The notes under the pieces: model-generated
Databases searched by the model: none
Told to the model about the DNA's origin: nothing
The model's input: only the letters and a program-made list of their open reading frames with translations
From: Winslowiella toletana
GTDB taxonomy: Bacteria; Pseudomonadota; Gammaproteobacteria; Enterobacterales; Enterobacteriaceae
Direction: 5' to 3'
Length of the DNA stretch: 64,000 nt
NCBI RefSeq assembly: GCF_032164335.1
Contig: NZ_CP134152.1
Coordinates: 2,046,001 to 2,110,000 of the forward strand
In this document: piece by piece, positions 45,324-56,303 of the stretch
Numbering within the stretch: position 1 is the stretch's first letter
Layout: every line of letters starts with the position of its first letter
Made by a program: the position numbers and the translations under genes

Positions 45324-46844
45324 ATGCGTTACGCATATCCAGGATACAAAGGTTCGCTGATCACTCTGCAACAACGTTATGGAAACTTTATTAATGGCGA
45401 ATTTGTTGCCCCCGTACAGGGTGAATACTTTTCCAATACCTCGCCAGTTAATGGCTCGGTGATTGGCGAATTTCCGCGATCCGGGCAGCAGGATGTCGAT
45501 AATGCCGTCGCCGCCGCTCATGCAGCGGCAGATGCCTGGGGTAAAACGTCGGTACAGGTACGTTCGCTGACGCTACTGAAAATCGCCGACCGGCTGGAAC
45601 AAAATCTGGAAAGAATGGCGGTCAATGAAACCTGGGATAACGGCAAACCGGTGCGTGAAACGCTGGCGGCGGATTTACCGCTGGCGGTTGACCATTTCCG
45701 CTATTTTGCCGGTTGCCTGCGGGCGCAAGAGGGCAGCGCCGCAGAGATAGATGAGTTTACTGCCGCCTATCACTTCCATGAACCGCTGGGCGTGGTGGCG
45801 CAAATAATTCCGTGGAATTTCCCGCTGCTGATGGCGGCGTGGAAGCTGGCACCGGCACTGGCGGCAGGTAACTGCGTGGTGCTGAAACCGGCAGAGCAGA
45901 CGCCGCTCTCGATTACTCTGTTTGCGGAACTGGTCAACGATTTAGTGCCGCCGGGCGTGCTGAACGTGGTGCACGGCTTTGGTCGTGAAGCCGGTGAAGC
46001 GCTGGCATCGCATAAAGGTATCGCCAAAGTGGCGTTCACCGGCTCAACCGCCACCGGCGGGCATATTCTTGAGCTGGCGGCAAAAAATCTGATTCCTTCC
46101 ACCGTTGAGCTGGGCGGTAAATCACCGAATATCTTCTTCGAAGACATTATGCAGGCGGAGCCGTCATTTATTGAAAAAGCGGCTGAAGGCGTAGTGCTGG
46201 GTTTTCTTAATCAGGGCGAAGTCTGTACCTGTCCGTCGCGCGCGCTGGTGCAGGAGTCGATCTATCAGCCCTTTATTGACGCAGTACTGAAACGGATAAA
46301 AACCATTAAACGTGGCGATCCGATGGACAGCGAAACCATGGTCGGTGCGCAGGCATCGCAGCAGCAGTTCGATAAAATTCTCTCTTATCTGGATATTGCG
46401 CAGCAAGAGGGCGCGGAAGTGCTGGTCGGCGGCGGCATTGAGAAACTGGAAGGCGACTTAGCTGGCGGTTACTACATTCAGCCGACGCTGCTGAAAGGAA
46501 ATAACAGTATGCGGGTGTTTCAGGAAGAGATTTTCGGGCCGGTGGTCGGTATTACTACCTTCAAGGATGAAGCTGAGGCGATTGCCATTGCTAACGATTC
46601 GATTTACGGTCTTGGTGCCGGGGTCTGGACCCGCGATATTAACCGCGCTTACCGCGTAGGCAGGGCGATTAAAGCCGGACGCGTCTGGACCAACTGTTAT
46701 CATCTCTATCCGGCGCATGCCGCATTTGGTGGATACAAAAAATCTGGCATCGGCCGTGAAACCCACAAAATGATGCTTGATCATTATCAGCAGACTAAAA
46801 ACCTGCTGATAAGCTACAGCATAGAGCCGCTGGGCTTTTTCTGA
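45324..46844 (+). CDS. aldB: NAD(P)-dependent aldehyde dehydrogenase AldB type
   Basis: Cytoplasmic aldehyde dehydrogenase of 506 residues. Cofactor motif [28 protein letters not shown], catalytic Glu262 in ELGGKSPN and nucleophile Cys301 in [11 protein letters not shown], all intact. The start [10 protein letters not shown] and the end [10 protein letters not shown] fit E. coli AldB. Start at the ATG at 45324, after AGGAGAAACACC. Lies next to the LysR gene on the same strand (132 bases) and closes with a terminator; its link to tartrate metabolism is not evident. Confidence 0.9.
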   Translation: MRYAYPGYKGSLITLQQRYGNFINGEFVAPVQGEYFSNTSPVNGSVIGEFPRSGQQDVDNAVAAAHAAADAWGKTSVQVRSLTLLKIADRLEQNLERMAVNETWDNGKPVRETLAADLPLAVDHFRYFAGCLRAQEGSAAEIDEFTAAYHFHEPLGVVAQIIPWNFPLLMAAWKLAPALAAGNCVVLKPAEQTPLSITLFAELVNDLVPPGVLNVVHGFGREAGEALASHKGIAKVAFTGSTATGGHILELAAKNLIPSTVELGGKSPNIFFEDIMQAEPSFIEKAAEGVVLGFLNQGEVCTCPSRALVQESIYQPFIDAVLKRIKTIKRGDPMDSETMVGAQASQQQFDKILSYLDIAQQEGAEVLVGGGIEKLEGDLAGGYYIQPTLLKGNNSMRVFQEEIFGPVVGITTFKDEAEAIAIANDSIYGLGAGVWTRDINRAYRVGRAIKAGRVWTNCYHLYPAHAAFGGYKKSGIGRETHKMMLDHYQQTKNLLISYSIEPLGFF

Positions 46845-46856
46845 ATCGATTAAACC

Positions 46857-46889
46857 AGCATTAAAGGCGTAGGTGACGCCTTTAATGCT
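46857..46889 (+). terminator. Terminator after aldB
   Basis: Perfect 14-bp stem AGCATTAAAGGCGT / ACGCCTTTAATGCT around AGGTG. Confidence 0.8.
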
Positions 46890-47027
46890 GTCCTTGCCAA
46901 ATTTCCGGCGCTACTCTGGAACGTGATCCGCAGTCAAGAATGATAACTGTGGTATTTGTTTAATTGCCCGATGCCCTGCGCCACGCTACTTGTTGCTTAT
47001 CGACATAATCCAGGAGTCGGAGGCGAA

Positions 47028-48107
47028 ATGAGTATCGTGCTTTCAAGCTTTAACGGCGAGCGCCGTGATCCCGTCAGCCATTGCTTACATCCCGGTAATG
47101 GATTGCGGGCTTATAATCCGGCACTAATGCGGTTTAGTTGCCCGGATAGCTGGAGCCCTTTTGATGCGGGGGGAATGAATCCCTCGGCATGGTGCGACGG
47201 TGACCCGATCAACCGTAGCGATCCTTCAGGCCATTTCAGCTGGCAGGCGGCTGCCGGGATAGGGCTTGGCATACTTGGTATTGTCAGTTCACTGTTTACT
47301 GCGGGAGCATCACTGGCGGCAGCGGCCAGCCTTAGCGCGGCGCTGGCGGCAAGTTCGGAGCTGTCGCTGTTGACCGGTAGTTCGACACTACTGGCGGATA
47401 TTAGCGCTGTTGCCAGTTCAGTTACCGTCGATAACCATCCGGGAATCTCAGCCATCCTCGGATGGCTGTCTTTTGCCAGTGGAATATTATCTGTTGCCGG
47501 TGGTGTGATGCGGGGGGGATATCGCCTGCTGACGCCATCTCAGGATGGAAAGTTAGCTGGTAATTCTTTCACCCTGGGGAACCGTTCCGGCAGTCAGCTC
47601 AATCCAAATTTTGTTATCGCGACGATGTCGCCGGAACGAATTGAGATTGAGGACAGATCTTTTCTCAGGTATGTCAGTCGGGAAGGTAATAATAAAGCGA
47701 TTTTTGTTTCACACAGCCGCTTTTTGCCCGCCAGATATCTTAATGGGTCCGCAAGGGTGACGCTGCCTGAAGGGATGTCGGTGAGCTATTACGTCAGGCG
47801 GGGAGAGACGCTCAGCGCATGGAATATGTTGCGAATTTATCAGCATCTGCAAGAGAGTACTGGCGCTGAGATTCCTCTGTTCTCACAAACTTATCGCGGC
47901 ATCGCGCAGATTGAAAATCTCAATCTGATGCCAATTAGCGAAGATGCGGTGTCGTTAGCAATGATGCACTCACCGCCTGATTATTCTTACGATGTTATCG
48001 TGCCTGTTCGACGGGCAGAAACCCGGCATCTGATCGCTCTTGCCCAACGCTACCATTATCACGACCTGCAAATATTAGGCTGTCGCGGCAGACGATTTTT
48101 CACTTAG
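47028..48107 (+). CDS. Orphan RHS-core protein with unassigned C-terminal domain (359 aa)
   Basis: Short RHS repeat-associated core protein. Start at the ATG at 47028 with GGAGG at five bases. Residues 8-70 hold the core: FNGERRDPVSHCLHPGNG, RAYNPALMRFSCPDSWSP, and DPINRSDPSGH (core end motif). No YD repeats precede it, so it is not a remnant of a long Rhs toxin by length alone. Residues 74-163 are a Gly/Ala/Ser-rich hydrophobic region. Residues 195-359 form a polar domain (IFVSHSRFLPAR, TLPEGMSVSYYVRRGE, then two conserved-looking blocks). It looks like the Stv-type putative adhesin region, but this is from memory. No immunity gene is adjacent. Confidence 0.75.
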   Translation: MSIVLSSFNGERRDPVSHCLHPGNGLRAYNPALMRFSCPDSWSPFDAGGMNPSAWCDGDPINRSDPSGHFSWQAAAGIGLGILGIVSSLFTAGASLAAAASLSAALAASSELSLLTGSSTLLADISAVASSVTVDNHPGISAILGWLSFASGILSVAGGVMRGGYRLLTPSQDGKLAGNSFTLGNRSGSQLNPNFVIATMSPERIEIEDRSFLRYVSREGNNKAIFVSHSRFLPARYLNGSARVTLPEGMSVSYYVRRGETLSAWNMLRIYQHLQESTGAEIPLFSQTYRGIAQIENLNLMPISEDAVSLAMMHSPPDYSYDVIVPVRRAETRHLIALAQRYHYHDLQILGCRGRRFFT

Positions 48108-49122
48108 CGGGATTAAAAGGGCCGTCGCAGACCGAGTCTCTGATCAGCAGTTCAGATAAAAACAGATTGTTGCGGGATAACCAGCCGCCATCCAGCATGG
48201 CAATCAGCTGGTTTATCACTTCGTTGATCATCTCGCTGATCGGATCTTTGACGCTGGAGAGCGAAGGCGTCAGGAATGGCGCAGTGGGAATGTTGTCAAA
48301 ACCCATTACTGAAACATCATCCGGGACGCGAATGCCGGCTGCGGTAAAGGTTTTCATCGCGCCTATCGCCATATCATCATTACTGGCGATCAGCGCACTA
48401 AAGCTGATGTCGCGTTCAAGCAATGATTCGGCGGCCGCTGCACCGCTGGACGGACTCCATTTTCCTGACACAATGCGTGGTTCGCTAATCGCCAGCCCGC
48501 AGTCAAGCAGCGCTTGCTTGTAGCCTGACAGACGTTCAGTGGCGGTGGGTGAGTCGAGCGAGCCGGTTATAAAGGCGATATGCTGGTGGCCGCGCGCTAT
48601 CAGATGGCGCGTGGCCTGATAGCTGGAACCTTTATGATCGCAGCAAATACAATGGCTTTGATGCTTCCTCAGTTTACGATTCACTACCATAATCGGTTGC
48701 TTTGTCTGATCGATTATCACGTCCAGCGCATCGACGGATAAAAATCGCGGATAGATAATGATGGCATCACAGCGCAAATCCAGCAGAAACTGAATCGCCT
48801 GCTGCTCCTCTTCGGCACTGTGTTTCCCGTCGACCAGAATCAACTGGCGGCCATTCGCTTCCAGTTTCCTTGCGGCTTGTGAAAGTAACTCATTGAAGTA
48901 ACTGCCGTTATACAGTGTGTTGGTCACCACCAGACCAATACACTGTGAGGTATTGCTGGCCAGGTTACGCGCCAGCAAATTAGGCCGGTATCCCGTCTCT
49001 TCAATCGCTCTGAACACCTGCTCTTTGGTGGCTTCACTGACATAGCCCTTGCCGGACAGCACACGTGAGACCGTGGCTTTCGAGACGCCGGCTTTTTTTG
49101 CCACTTGCTGCATGGTCGACAT
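48100..49122 (-). CDS. ascG: AscG-type LacI repressor of the asc operon
   Basis: LacI-family repressor, about 340 residues. Helix-turn-helix MQQVAKKAGVSKATVSRVLSG and the effector domain DLRCDAIIIYPRFLSVD, with SLSSVKDPISEM, match E. coli AscG closely. Start at the ATG at 49122 (MSTMQQ). It is divergent from ascF with a 349-base interval holding a palindromic operator. Its stop overlaps the end of the convergent RHS-core gene by eight bases. Confidence 0.92.
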   Translation of the reverse strand: MSTMQQVAKKAGVSKATVSRVLSGKGYVSEATKEQVFRAIEETGYRPNLLARNLASNTSQCIGLVVTNTLYNGSYFNELLSQAARKLEANGRQLILVDGKHSAEEEQQAIQFLLDLRCDAIIIYPRFLSVDALDVIIDQTKQPIMVVNRKLRKHQSHCICCDHKGSSYQATRHLIARGHQHIAFITGSLDSPTATERLSGYKQALLDCGLAISEPRIVSGKWSPSSGAAAAESLLERDISFSALIASNDDMAIGAMKTFTAAGIRVPDDVSVMGFDNIPTAPFLTPSLSSVKDPISEMINEVINQLIAMLDGGWLSRNNLFLSELLIRDSVCDGPFNPAK

Positions 49123-49368
49123 GGCTGGTTCCGCAATCCTTGAAATTATTGCCATTCTACACATTTCGTCACGGCTAAATAACTGTTCTGATATTGATCT
49201 TGCAGTGCGGACAGCGGTTTATAGCGCTTCACCGCCCATGAAGTCGGCTTTTAAGTTTACTGGCGACACTCATTGCTGCAATTCTCGCTCAATATCGATC
49301 GCTATCACAAAACGAAAATTAACCTATAAAGCCTCTTGAACTGGTCGGCATTGTTGAACATTCTCGTG

Positions 49369-49382
49369 TGGAACCGGTTACC
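49369..49382 (+). promoter_or_regulatory. Putative AscG operator
   Basis: TGGAACCGGTTACC, a palindrome centred on AACCGGTT, resembles the GalR/AscG half-site pattern (TGAAACCGGTTTCA). A weaker relative, TAACGCGGTT, occurs at about 49404. Both lie in the interval of about 350 bases between ascG and ascF, in which I see no gene. Confidence 0.6.
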
Positions 49383-49471
49383 TATTTTCCCTCTGTCATG
49401 CGGTAACGCGGTTTTATTTTATAACCATATGAATTTAATAATAATTGTGCGTTACAAGAGAGTGGTTACTC

Positions 49472-50932
49472 ATGTCAAAGAATTTTGAAGCAGTTTCACG
49501 ATCGATTGTTGAAGCCATCGGTGGCACCGGGAATATTGAAGCCGTCACACACTGTATGACGCGTTTACGTTTTGTGCTGCACGATGCCAGCATGGTCGAC
49601 GGCGCCCGCCTGAAGGCGATTTCAGGTGTGATGGGCGTGGTGCAGAATGAAAACCAGTGCCAGGTGATTGTGGGTAATAACGTTTCACAGGCGTATGCCG
49701 AAGTGCTGAAACTGCTGCCGTCTGGCACAACCACCGAACGCGTCGCCGCGCCGGTAAAACAGAAAATGACCCTGAAACGCATTGGCGCAGGAATTCTCGA
49801 TGCGCTGATTGGTACCATGTCACCGCTGATCCCGGCGATTATTGGCGGTTCAATGGTGAAGCTGCTGGCGATGATCCTCGAAATGAGCGGGCTGCTGGAG
49901 AAAGGCTCCTCGACGTTGATTATTCTGAATGTGATTGGCGACGGCGCATTCTTCTTCCTGCCGATAATGGTGGCAGCCTCAGCGGCAGTAAAATTCAAAA
50001 CCAATATGTCACTGGCGATTGCCATCGCCGGGGTGCTGGTTCACCCGAACTTTATCGACCTGATGGCGAAGGCCGCACAGGGCCAGCAGGTGGAGTTTAT
50101 GGGATTCCCGATAACCGCGGTGAAATACACCTATACCGTCATCCCGGCGCTGTGCATGACCTGGCTGCTCTCTTATATTGAGCGCTGGGTCGATCGCATC
50201 ACGCCAGCAGTCACCAAAAATTTCCTGAAACCGATGCTGATCGTGCTGATTGCGGCACCGATCGCCATTATGCTGATCGGCCCGCTGGGTATCTGGATCG
50301 GCAGCGGTATCTCTGCGCTGGTGTACACCATTCACAGCTATCTCGGCTGGCTATCGGTGGCGATTATGGGCGCTATCTGGCCGTTACTGGTGATGACCGG
50401 AATGCATCGCGTATTTACTCCAACCATTATTCAGACCATTGCCGAAACCGGTAAAGAGGGCATGGTGATGCCTTCAGAAATTGGCGCTAACCTGTCGCTG
50501 GGAGGTTCTTCGCTGGCGGTAGCCTGGCGGACTAAAAACCCGGAACTGCGCCAGACGGCGCTGGCTGCGGCGGCTTCGGCGATTGTAGCCGGTATTTCTG
50601 AACCCGCACTGTACGGCGTGGCGGTACGGCTGAAACGCCCGCTGATAGCCTGCCTGATCAGCGGTTTTGTCTGCGGCGGCATCGCCGGTATTGCCGGGCT
50701 GGCCAGCCACTCGATGGCCTCTCCGGGGCTGTTTACCAGCGTGCAGTTCTTCGATCCGACCAACCCGATGAGTATTGTCTGGGTCTTTGGCGTGATGATT
50801 CTGGCGGTGGTGCTGTCGTTTGTCATCACCTTGCTGCTGGGATTCGAGGATATTCCGGTGGAAAACAGCGAGCAGCCAGGCGCTGATGCAATCCCTTTTG
50901 ACGCGCCGCAGCGTGCAATAAAAGTTAACTGA
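49472..50932 (+). CDS. ascF: PTS beta-glucoside transporter subunit IIBC (AscF type)
   Basis: Inner-membrane phosphotransferase permease of 486 residues for aryl-beta-glucosides such as arbutin and salicin. The IIB phosphocysteine is in VTHCMTRLRF near residue 29. The IIC domain follows (SPLIPAIIGGSMVKLL, and the PSEIGANLSLGGSSL and GISEPALYGV motifs). No IIA domain at the C-terminus, so it relies on Crr or another EIIA. The AscB gene follows after 15 bases. Control by AscG. Confidence 0.94.
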   Translation: MSKNFEAVSRSIVEAIGGTGNIEAVTHCMTRLRFVLHDASMVDGARLKAISGVMGVVQNENQCQVIVGNNVSQAYAEVLKLLPSGTTTERVAAPVKQKMTLKRIGAGILDALIGTMSPLIPAIIGGSMVKLLAMILEMSGLLEKGSSTLIILNVIGDGAFFFLPIMVAASAAVKFKTNMSLAIAIAGVLVHPNFIDLMAKAAQGQQVEFMGFPITAVKYTYTVIPALCMTWLLSYIERWVDRITPAVTKNFLKPMLIVLIAAPIAIMLIGPLGIWIGSGISALVYTIHSYLGWLSVAIMGAIWPLLVMTGMHRVFTPTIIQTIAETGKEGMVMPSEIGANLSLGGSSLAVAWRTKNPELRQTALAAAASAIVAGISEPALYGVAVRLKRPLIACLISGFVCGGIAGIAGLASHSMASPGLFTSVQFFDPTNPMSIVWVFGVMILAVVLSFVITLLLGFEDIPVENSEQPGADAIPFDAPQRAIKVN

Positions 50933-52378
<1,446 letters not shown>

Positions 52379-52399
52379 TCTTTGCAGGCGACGGTTTGT

Positions 52400-52429
52400 C
52401 GACTGAGCGGCGTTTTCGCCACTCAGTCG
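52400..52429. terminator. Convergent terminator
   Basis: CGACTGAG ... CTCAGTCG with an inner GGCG-TTTT-CGCC hairpin, between ascB and the DeoR-family gene. Confidence 0.75.
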
Positions 52430-52435
52430 GCAGAT

Positions 52436-53206
52436 TTACACCCAATCGATGGCAATATTCTTCGCGCTGAACGCCATCAGCTTCTCTTCCTGCAGGTTTT
52501 TGTCCACCACCATCAATGAAATTTCTTCGCATAACGCTACTGAATAACGCGCAATGCCGGGGACTTTATCGCCAGTCAGGGCAACGATAATATCGTTGCT
52601 GCGTTCCACGACTGCCTTTTTAAATTCGGCATCTTCATAGTCAAATACAGTCAGTCCGGCTTCGGCATCCATCGCACAGCCGCCGAGAAAAGCCTGATCG
52701 AACCAGATATGGCTTAACTGCTGTTGTGGCGTGACGCCCAGACTGCCGCCTGTCTGCTTCTGTAGCCGTCCTCCGAGCATAATTACCTCGTAATGCGGAT
52801 GGTTCATCAGCTCTACAGCAATCAGCGGTGAATTGGTAACCACAGTCAGTTTCAGCTGCGGTGCCAGCGCTTTCGCCATCGCCAGGTTGGTAGAGCCGGC
52901 ATCGATAAAAATGCATCCACCTTCTTTTACCCGCCGCGCGCAGCCTGCGGCAATGGCAATTTTTTCAGCGCTGGTATCCTGTGCGCGGTGGCTAAGGGGG
53001 CCCGACTCCGCCACGATGCTCACCGCGCCACCGTAGACCTTCTTGCAGATCCCTTCGCGTGCTAATTCTTGCAAATCTCTGCGGATAGTGTGCTCAGACA
53101 CTTGTAGCTGTACCGCGAGGTCCGCGCAGACCACCCGACCTTCATCGTGCAGTTTCTGGCGAATCAGGGATTGCCGCTGCTGTGGGAAAGCTGCATAATC
53201 GAGCAT
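52436..53206 (-). CDS. DeoR/GlpR family transcriptional regulator
   Basis: Sugar-phosphate-responsive repressor of 256 residues. N-terminal helix-turn-helix: RQSLIRQKLHDEGRVVCADL, followed by SEHTIRRDLQEL. C-terminal sugar-phosphate binding domain: DAGSTNLAMAKAL and GCAMDAEAGL. Start at the ATG at 53206, six bases after AAGGA. It is divergent from the HisN-like gene (96 bases) and so likely regulates that phosphatase/MFS pair, not ascFB. Confidence 0.9.
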   Translation of the reverse strand: MLDYAAFPQQRQSLIRQKLHDEGRVVCADLAVQLQVSEHTIRRDLQELAREGICKKVYGGAVSIVAESGPLSHRAQDTSAEKIAIAAGCARRVKEGGCIFIDAGSTNLAMAKALAPQLKLTVVTNSPLIAVELMNHPHYEVIMLGGRLQKQTGGSLGVTPQQQLSHIWFDQAFLGGCAMDAEAGLTVFDYEDAEFKKAVVERSNDIIVALTGDKVPGIARYSVALCEEISLMVVDKNLQEEKLMAFSAKNIAIDWV

Positions 53207-53302
53207 TAAATTTCCTTTAATTGTACAAATCGAGCAAAACTGAGCATAAACTATTACCGCTAACGCCTTCAACTTTACCATGCCGATTAAGGGTACGACG
53301 AT

Positions 53303-54097
53303 ATGAGCCAACAGCTTCCTGATATCTCCTTTTTTCATCAACTGGCCAATGCCGCCAGTAAAGAAACCCTGTCGCGTTATCGCGCCGATGATCTCTCTGT
53401 CGAAAGCAAACCGAAAGCGGGATTCCGCTTTGATCCGGTAACGGCCGCCGATCGCGCAGCAGAAACTGTAATGCGGGCGCTAATCGGCCAGCATTTTCCC
53501 GAACATGCGATTATGGGTGAAGAGTTTGGCACCAGTGGCGGTGGCCCGTTAACCTGGGTGCTGGACCCGATTGATGGCACCCGACCTTATCTCTGCGGCT
53601 TGCCGGTTTGGGGCACGCTGATTGGGCTACTGGAGAATGAGCACGCGGTAATGGGAATGATGAGTCAGCCGTATACCGGCGAGCGGTTCTGGTCTGATGG
53701 AAAACAGTCGTGGGCCAGCAGTATTCACGGGCACCAGCTGTTGCAGACGCGTAAAAACCTGTCGCTCGATCAGGCCATTCTGCATACCACCGCGCCGAAA
53801 CCGGCCGGAATGCATGAGGAGATCCAGTTTGCGCAACTGGCGGAGCAGACGCTGATGACGCGTTACGGCGGCGAATGTTATGCGATGGCGATGCTGGCCG
53901 CCGGGCGCATTGATATCTGCGTGGAGTTTTCCCTCCAGCCGTATGACATTGTGGCGATGATCCCGCTGATTGAACAAGCCGGAGGCGTGGTGACGACGCT
54001 GGAGGGTCAGCGAGCCGAGAAGGGCGGGGCAGTGGTGGCCAGCGGCTGTCCTAAGCTGCATCAGCAAGTACTGGACCGACTCAACGGCCAATATTAA
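53303..54097 (+). CDS. Inositol monophosphatase family phosphatase (HisN-like)
   Basis: Mg-dependent phosphatase of 264 residues. Metal site: Glu73 in IMGEEFG, Asp88 and Asp91 in VLDPIDGTR, Asp near QPYDIVAMIPLIEQAGG. Automatic pipelines would call this histidinol phosphatase (HisN). But enterobacteria make histidine with bifunctional HisB, and the genes here are an MFS transporter and a DeoR-type regulator, so a sugar or polyol phosphate substrate is equally likely. Start at the ATG at 53303. Confidence 0.85.
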   Translation: MSQQLPDISFFHQLANAASKETLSRYRADDLSVESKPKAGFRFDPVTAADRAAETVMRALIGQHFPEHAIMGEEFGTSGGGPLTWVLDPIDGTRPYLCGLPVWGTLIGLLENEHAVMGMMSQPYTGERFWSDGKQSWASSIHGHQLLQTRKNLSLDQAILHTTAPKPAGMHEEIQFAQLAEQTLMTRYGGECYAMAMLAAGRIDICVEFSLQPYDIVAMIPLIEQAGGVVTTLEGQRAEKGGAVVASGCPKLHQQVLDRLNGQY

Positions 54098-54130
54098 CCG
54101 TTTAATCACGCTGCACGAGAACATAGCAAA

Positions 54131-55297
54131 ATGCCAGATTACTCCAACTCTCTGCCACAGCAGAGTGCCGACTTTACGCCGGCAAAGCGTGAACAAGCGG
54201 CTACCCGCCTGATGTTTTTCATCGCCGGTTTCGCCACTGCCGCCTGGGCGGCGCTGGTGCCGTTTGCCAAACTCAATACCGGCGTAAACGACGGCACTCT
54301 CGGGCTGTTACTGCTGTGCCTCGGCGGCGGCGCGCTGATCGCCATGCCCTTAACCGGAGCGCTGACCACGCGCTTTGGCTGCCGGGCGGTGCTGATTGTT
54401 TCGGTGCTAATCTTCAGTCTGATTATGCCGCTGCTGGCGGTGATTCCTGACAGCGGCTGGCTGGCACTGGCCTTGCTGGCTTTTGGTGTCGGCATTGGGA
54501 TTACCGACTGCGCGATGAATGTGCAGGCGATAATCGTTGAAAAAGCGTCGCCAAAGCCGATTATGTCCGGATTCCACGGCTTTTACAGTGTGGGTGGTAT
54601 CGCCGGTGCCGGGGCGATGAGCGGGATGATGCTGCTCGGCCTGTCGCCGCTGAGCGCTACCTTAATTATTGCGCTGCTGGTGTTGGTAATGCTGCTGATC
54701 AGTATCAGTGGTTTACTTAACTATGCCAACCCTGCCGAAGGGCCCGCTTTTGCCCTGCCGCGCGGCGCGGTATTGCTGTTGGGAGCCATCTGTTTTGCGG
54801 TGTTCCTTGCTGAAGGGGCAGTACTCGACTGGAGTGCCGTGTTCCTGACTGAATACCGCCAACTGCCCGATTCGGCTGGCGGGCTGGGCTTTGCCTGTTT
54901 CGCCGCCACCATGACTTTGGGCCGCTTAACCGGCGACCGCATTGTGGCGCGCTTTGGCTCCTATCCAGTGGTGGTGGTCGGTGCAGTGGTGGCTGCGGGT
55001 GGCCTGGCCCTGACTATCTTTGTGCCACACTGGTTATTTTCCCTGGGCGGATACGCGCTGATCGGTATCGGTTGCGCCAATATTGTGCCGATAATGTTTT
55101 CAGCGATTGGCAGACAAACCAGTATGCCGCAGGTAGTGGCTGTGCCGGCAATTTCAACATTGGGTTACATGGGGGTGCTTGCCGGACCTGCCAGTATCGG
55201 CTTTGTTGCCCATTACAGCAGCCTGCCAGTGGCATTTATGCTGGTTGCTCTGTTACTGCTGGTGGTGGCGTTGGTGGCACGCCGCGTCAGAATGTAG
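54131..55297 (+). CDS. MFS transporter (YbjJ-like)
   Basis: Inner-membrane permease of 388 residues with twelve helices. RLMFFIAGFATAAWAALVPF opens helix 1; GVGIGITDCAMNVQAIIVEK and GFHGFYSVGG are typical of the YbjJ/FucP-like group; EGAVLDWSAVFL opens the second half. Follows the HisN-like gene by 33 bases, so one operon. Substrate unknown; a sugar fits the DeoR regulator. Confidence 0.85.
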   Translation: MPDYSNSLPQQSADFTPAKREQAATRLMFFIAGFATAAWAALVPFAKLNTGVNDGTLGLLLLCLGGGALIAMPLTGALTTRFGCRAVLIVSVLIFSLIMPLLAVIPDSGWLALALLAFGVGIGITDCAMNVQAIIVEKASPKPIMSGFHGFYSVGGIAGAGAMSGMMLLGLSPLSATLIIALLVLVMLLISISGLLNYANPAEGPAFALPRGAVLLLGAICFAVFLAEGAVLDWSAVFLTEYRQLPDSAGGLGFACFAATMTLGRLTGDRIVARFGSYPVVVVGAVVAAGGLALTIFVPHWLFSLGGYALIGIGCANIVPIMFSAIGRQTSMPQVVAVPAISTLGYMGVLAGPASIGFVAHYSSLPVAFMLVALLLLVVALVARRVRM

Positions 55298-55303
55298 CCT
55301 GCC

Positions 55304-55340
55304 TCACTGCCACGCATTCTGCGGGGCAGTGACTCTTTTT
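55304..55340 (+). terminator. Terminator of the phosphatase/MFS operon
   Basis: TCACTGCC / GGCAGTGA stem followed by CTCTTTTT. It abuts the first LldR-type operator. Confidence 0.8.
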
Positions 55341-55351
55341 GGTCCTACCAA
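55339..55351 (+). promoter_or_regulatory. LldR-type operator O1
   Basis: TTGGTCCTACCAA, a near-palindrome matching the E. coli LldR/PdhR-type pattern TNGTNNNACNA. Centre 115 bp from O2, close to eleven helical turns. Confidence 0.7.
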
Positions 55352-55453
55352 TTCCTGTTAAAAGTCGTTGTCGCTCACAGATAGACGAAAATACTGGCTG
55401 CAGGGTTGCATGCCAATCACACCAGATTAACATTACTGTTTCATCACGCTTAT

Positions 55454-55466
55454 TTGGTAGGACCAA
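55454..55466 (+). promoter_or_regulatory. LldR-type operator O2
   Basis: TTGGTAGGACCAA, the exact reverse complement of TTGGTCCTACCAA at O1. It lies about 40 bases before lldR. In E. coli two such operators flank the lldPRD promoter and allow looping. Confidence 0.75.
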
Positions 55467-55508
55467 TATTGGTATTGGTCTGTTGCCAGTTGAACCGTCA
55501 GGAAAATG

Positions 55509-56303
55509 ATGAGCAGTAAACACTCTCCTTCGCGTCCGGCAGACTCTCTGGTGGTCAGGCTGAAAGCATTGATCGATGAAAGAAAACTCCTCGCCGGAAT
55601 GCGGCTGCCTGCCGAACGCCAGCTGGCGGCCGAACTGGGCGTATCACGCTCGTCACTGCGCGAAGCGATTCAGCAGCTAATCAGCGTTGGCATGCTGATC
55701 AGCCGACGCGGAGACGGTACCCGACTGCGTGAACCCATTGTGCCCTGGACCGATCTGAATATTGTTGAGCCGTTACGTCAGCTGGTTGAAGACGATCCGG
55801 ACTACCGCTACGACATCCTTGAAGCACGCCATGCGATTGAGGCGAGTACCGCGTGGTATGCCGCGCTCCGCGCCACCGAAGCCGATAAACAGCAGCTGAA
55901 ATATGCCTTTGATGCCACGCTGAAACTTAAAGACAGTGATGATCCGGCACTGGCCGCGCAGGCGGATGTGCGCTTTCATCTGGCGATTGCGGTGGCTTCG
56001 CACAATCTTGTGCTGTTGCAGACCATGCGCGGTTTCTTTGAGCTGATGCAGTCGACAGTACTGCAAAGCCGCCAGCGGATGTATAGCCAGCCGCAGATTT
56101 TTTCCCAACTGACCGACCAGCATCAGGCGCTGTTGCAGGCGATCCTCGATGGCGATGCCGAAGCGGCACGCCAGGCGGCGATGAGCCATTTGGGCTTTGT
56201 CCACGACACGATGAAAACCTTACATGAAGACGAAGCGCGTCAGCAGCGATTGATGCGTTTGCCGGGTCACGCACTGAAACAACATAAGGAAGACGAAAAA
56301 TGA
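55509..56303 (+). CDS. lldR: L-lactate-responsive GntR-family regulator LldR
   Basis: FadR-type GntR regulator of 264 residues. N-terminal winged helix ([26 protein letters not shown]) and all-helical FCD domain ([38 protein letters not shown]). In E. coli it is both repressor and activator, responding to L-lactate. I use the ATG at 55509, five bases after AGGA; 55506 is equally plausible. It is upstream of lldD with a four-base overlap. No lldP permease gene lies before it. Confidence 0.92.
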   Translation: MSSKHSPSRPADSLVVRLKALIDERKLLAGMRLPAERQLAAELGVSRSSLREAIQQLISVGMLISRRGDGTRLREPIVPWTDLNIVEPLRQLVEDDPDYRYDILEARHAIEASTAWYAALRATEADKQQLKYAFDATLKLKDSDDPALAAQADVRFHLAIAVASHNLVLLQTMRGFFELMQSTVLQSRQRMYSQPQIFSQLTDQHQALLQAILDGDAEAARQAAMSHLGFVHDTMKTLHEDEARQQRLMRLPGHALKQHKEDEK

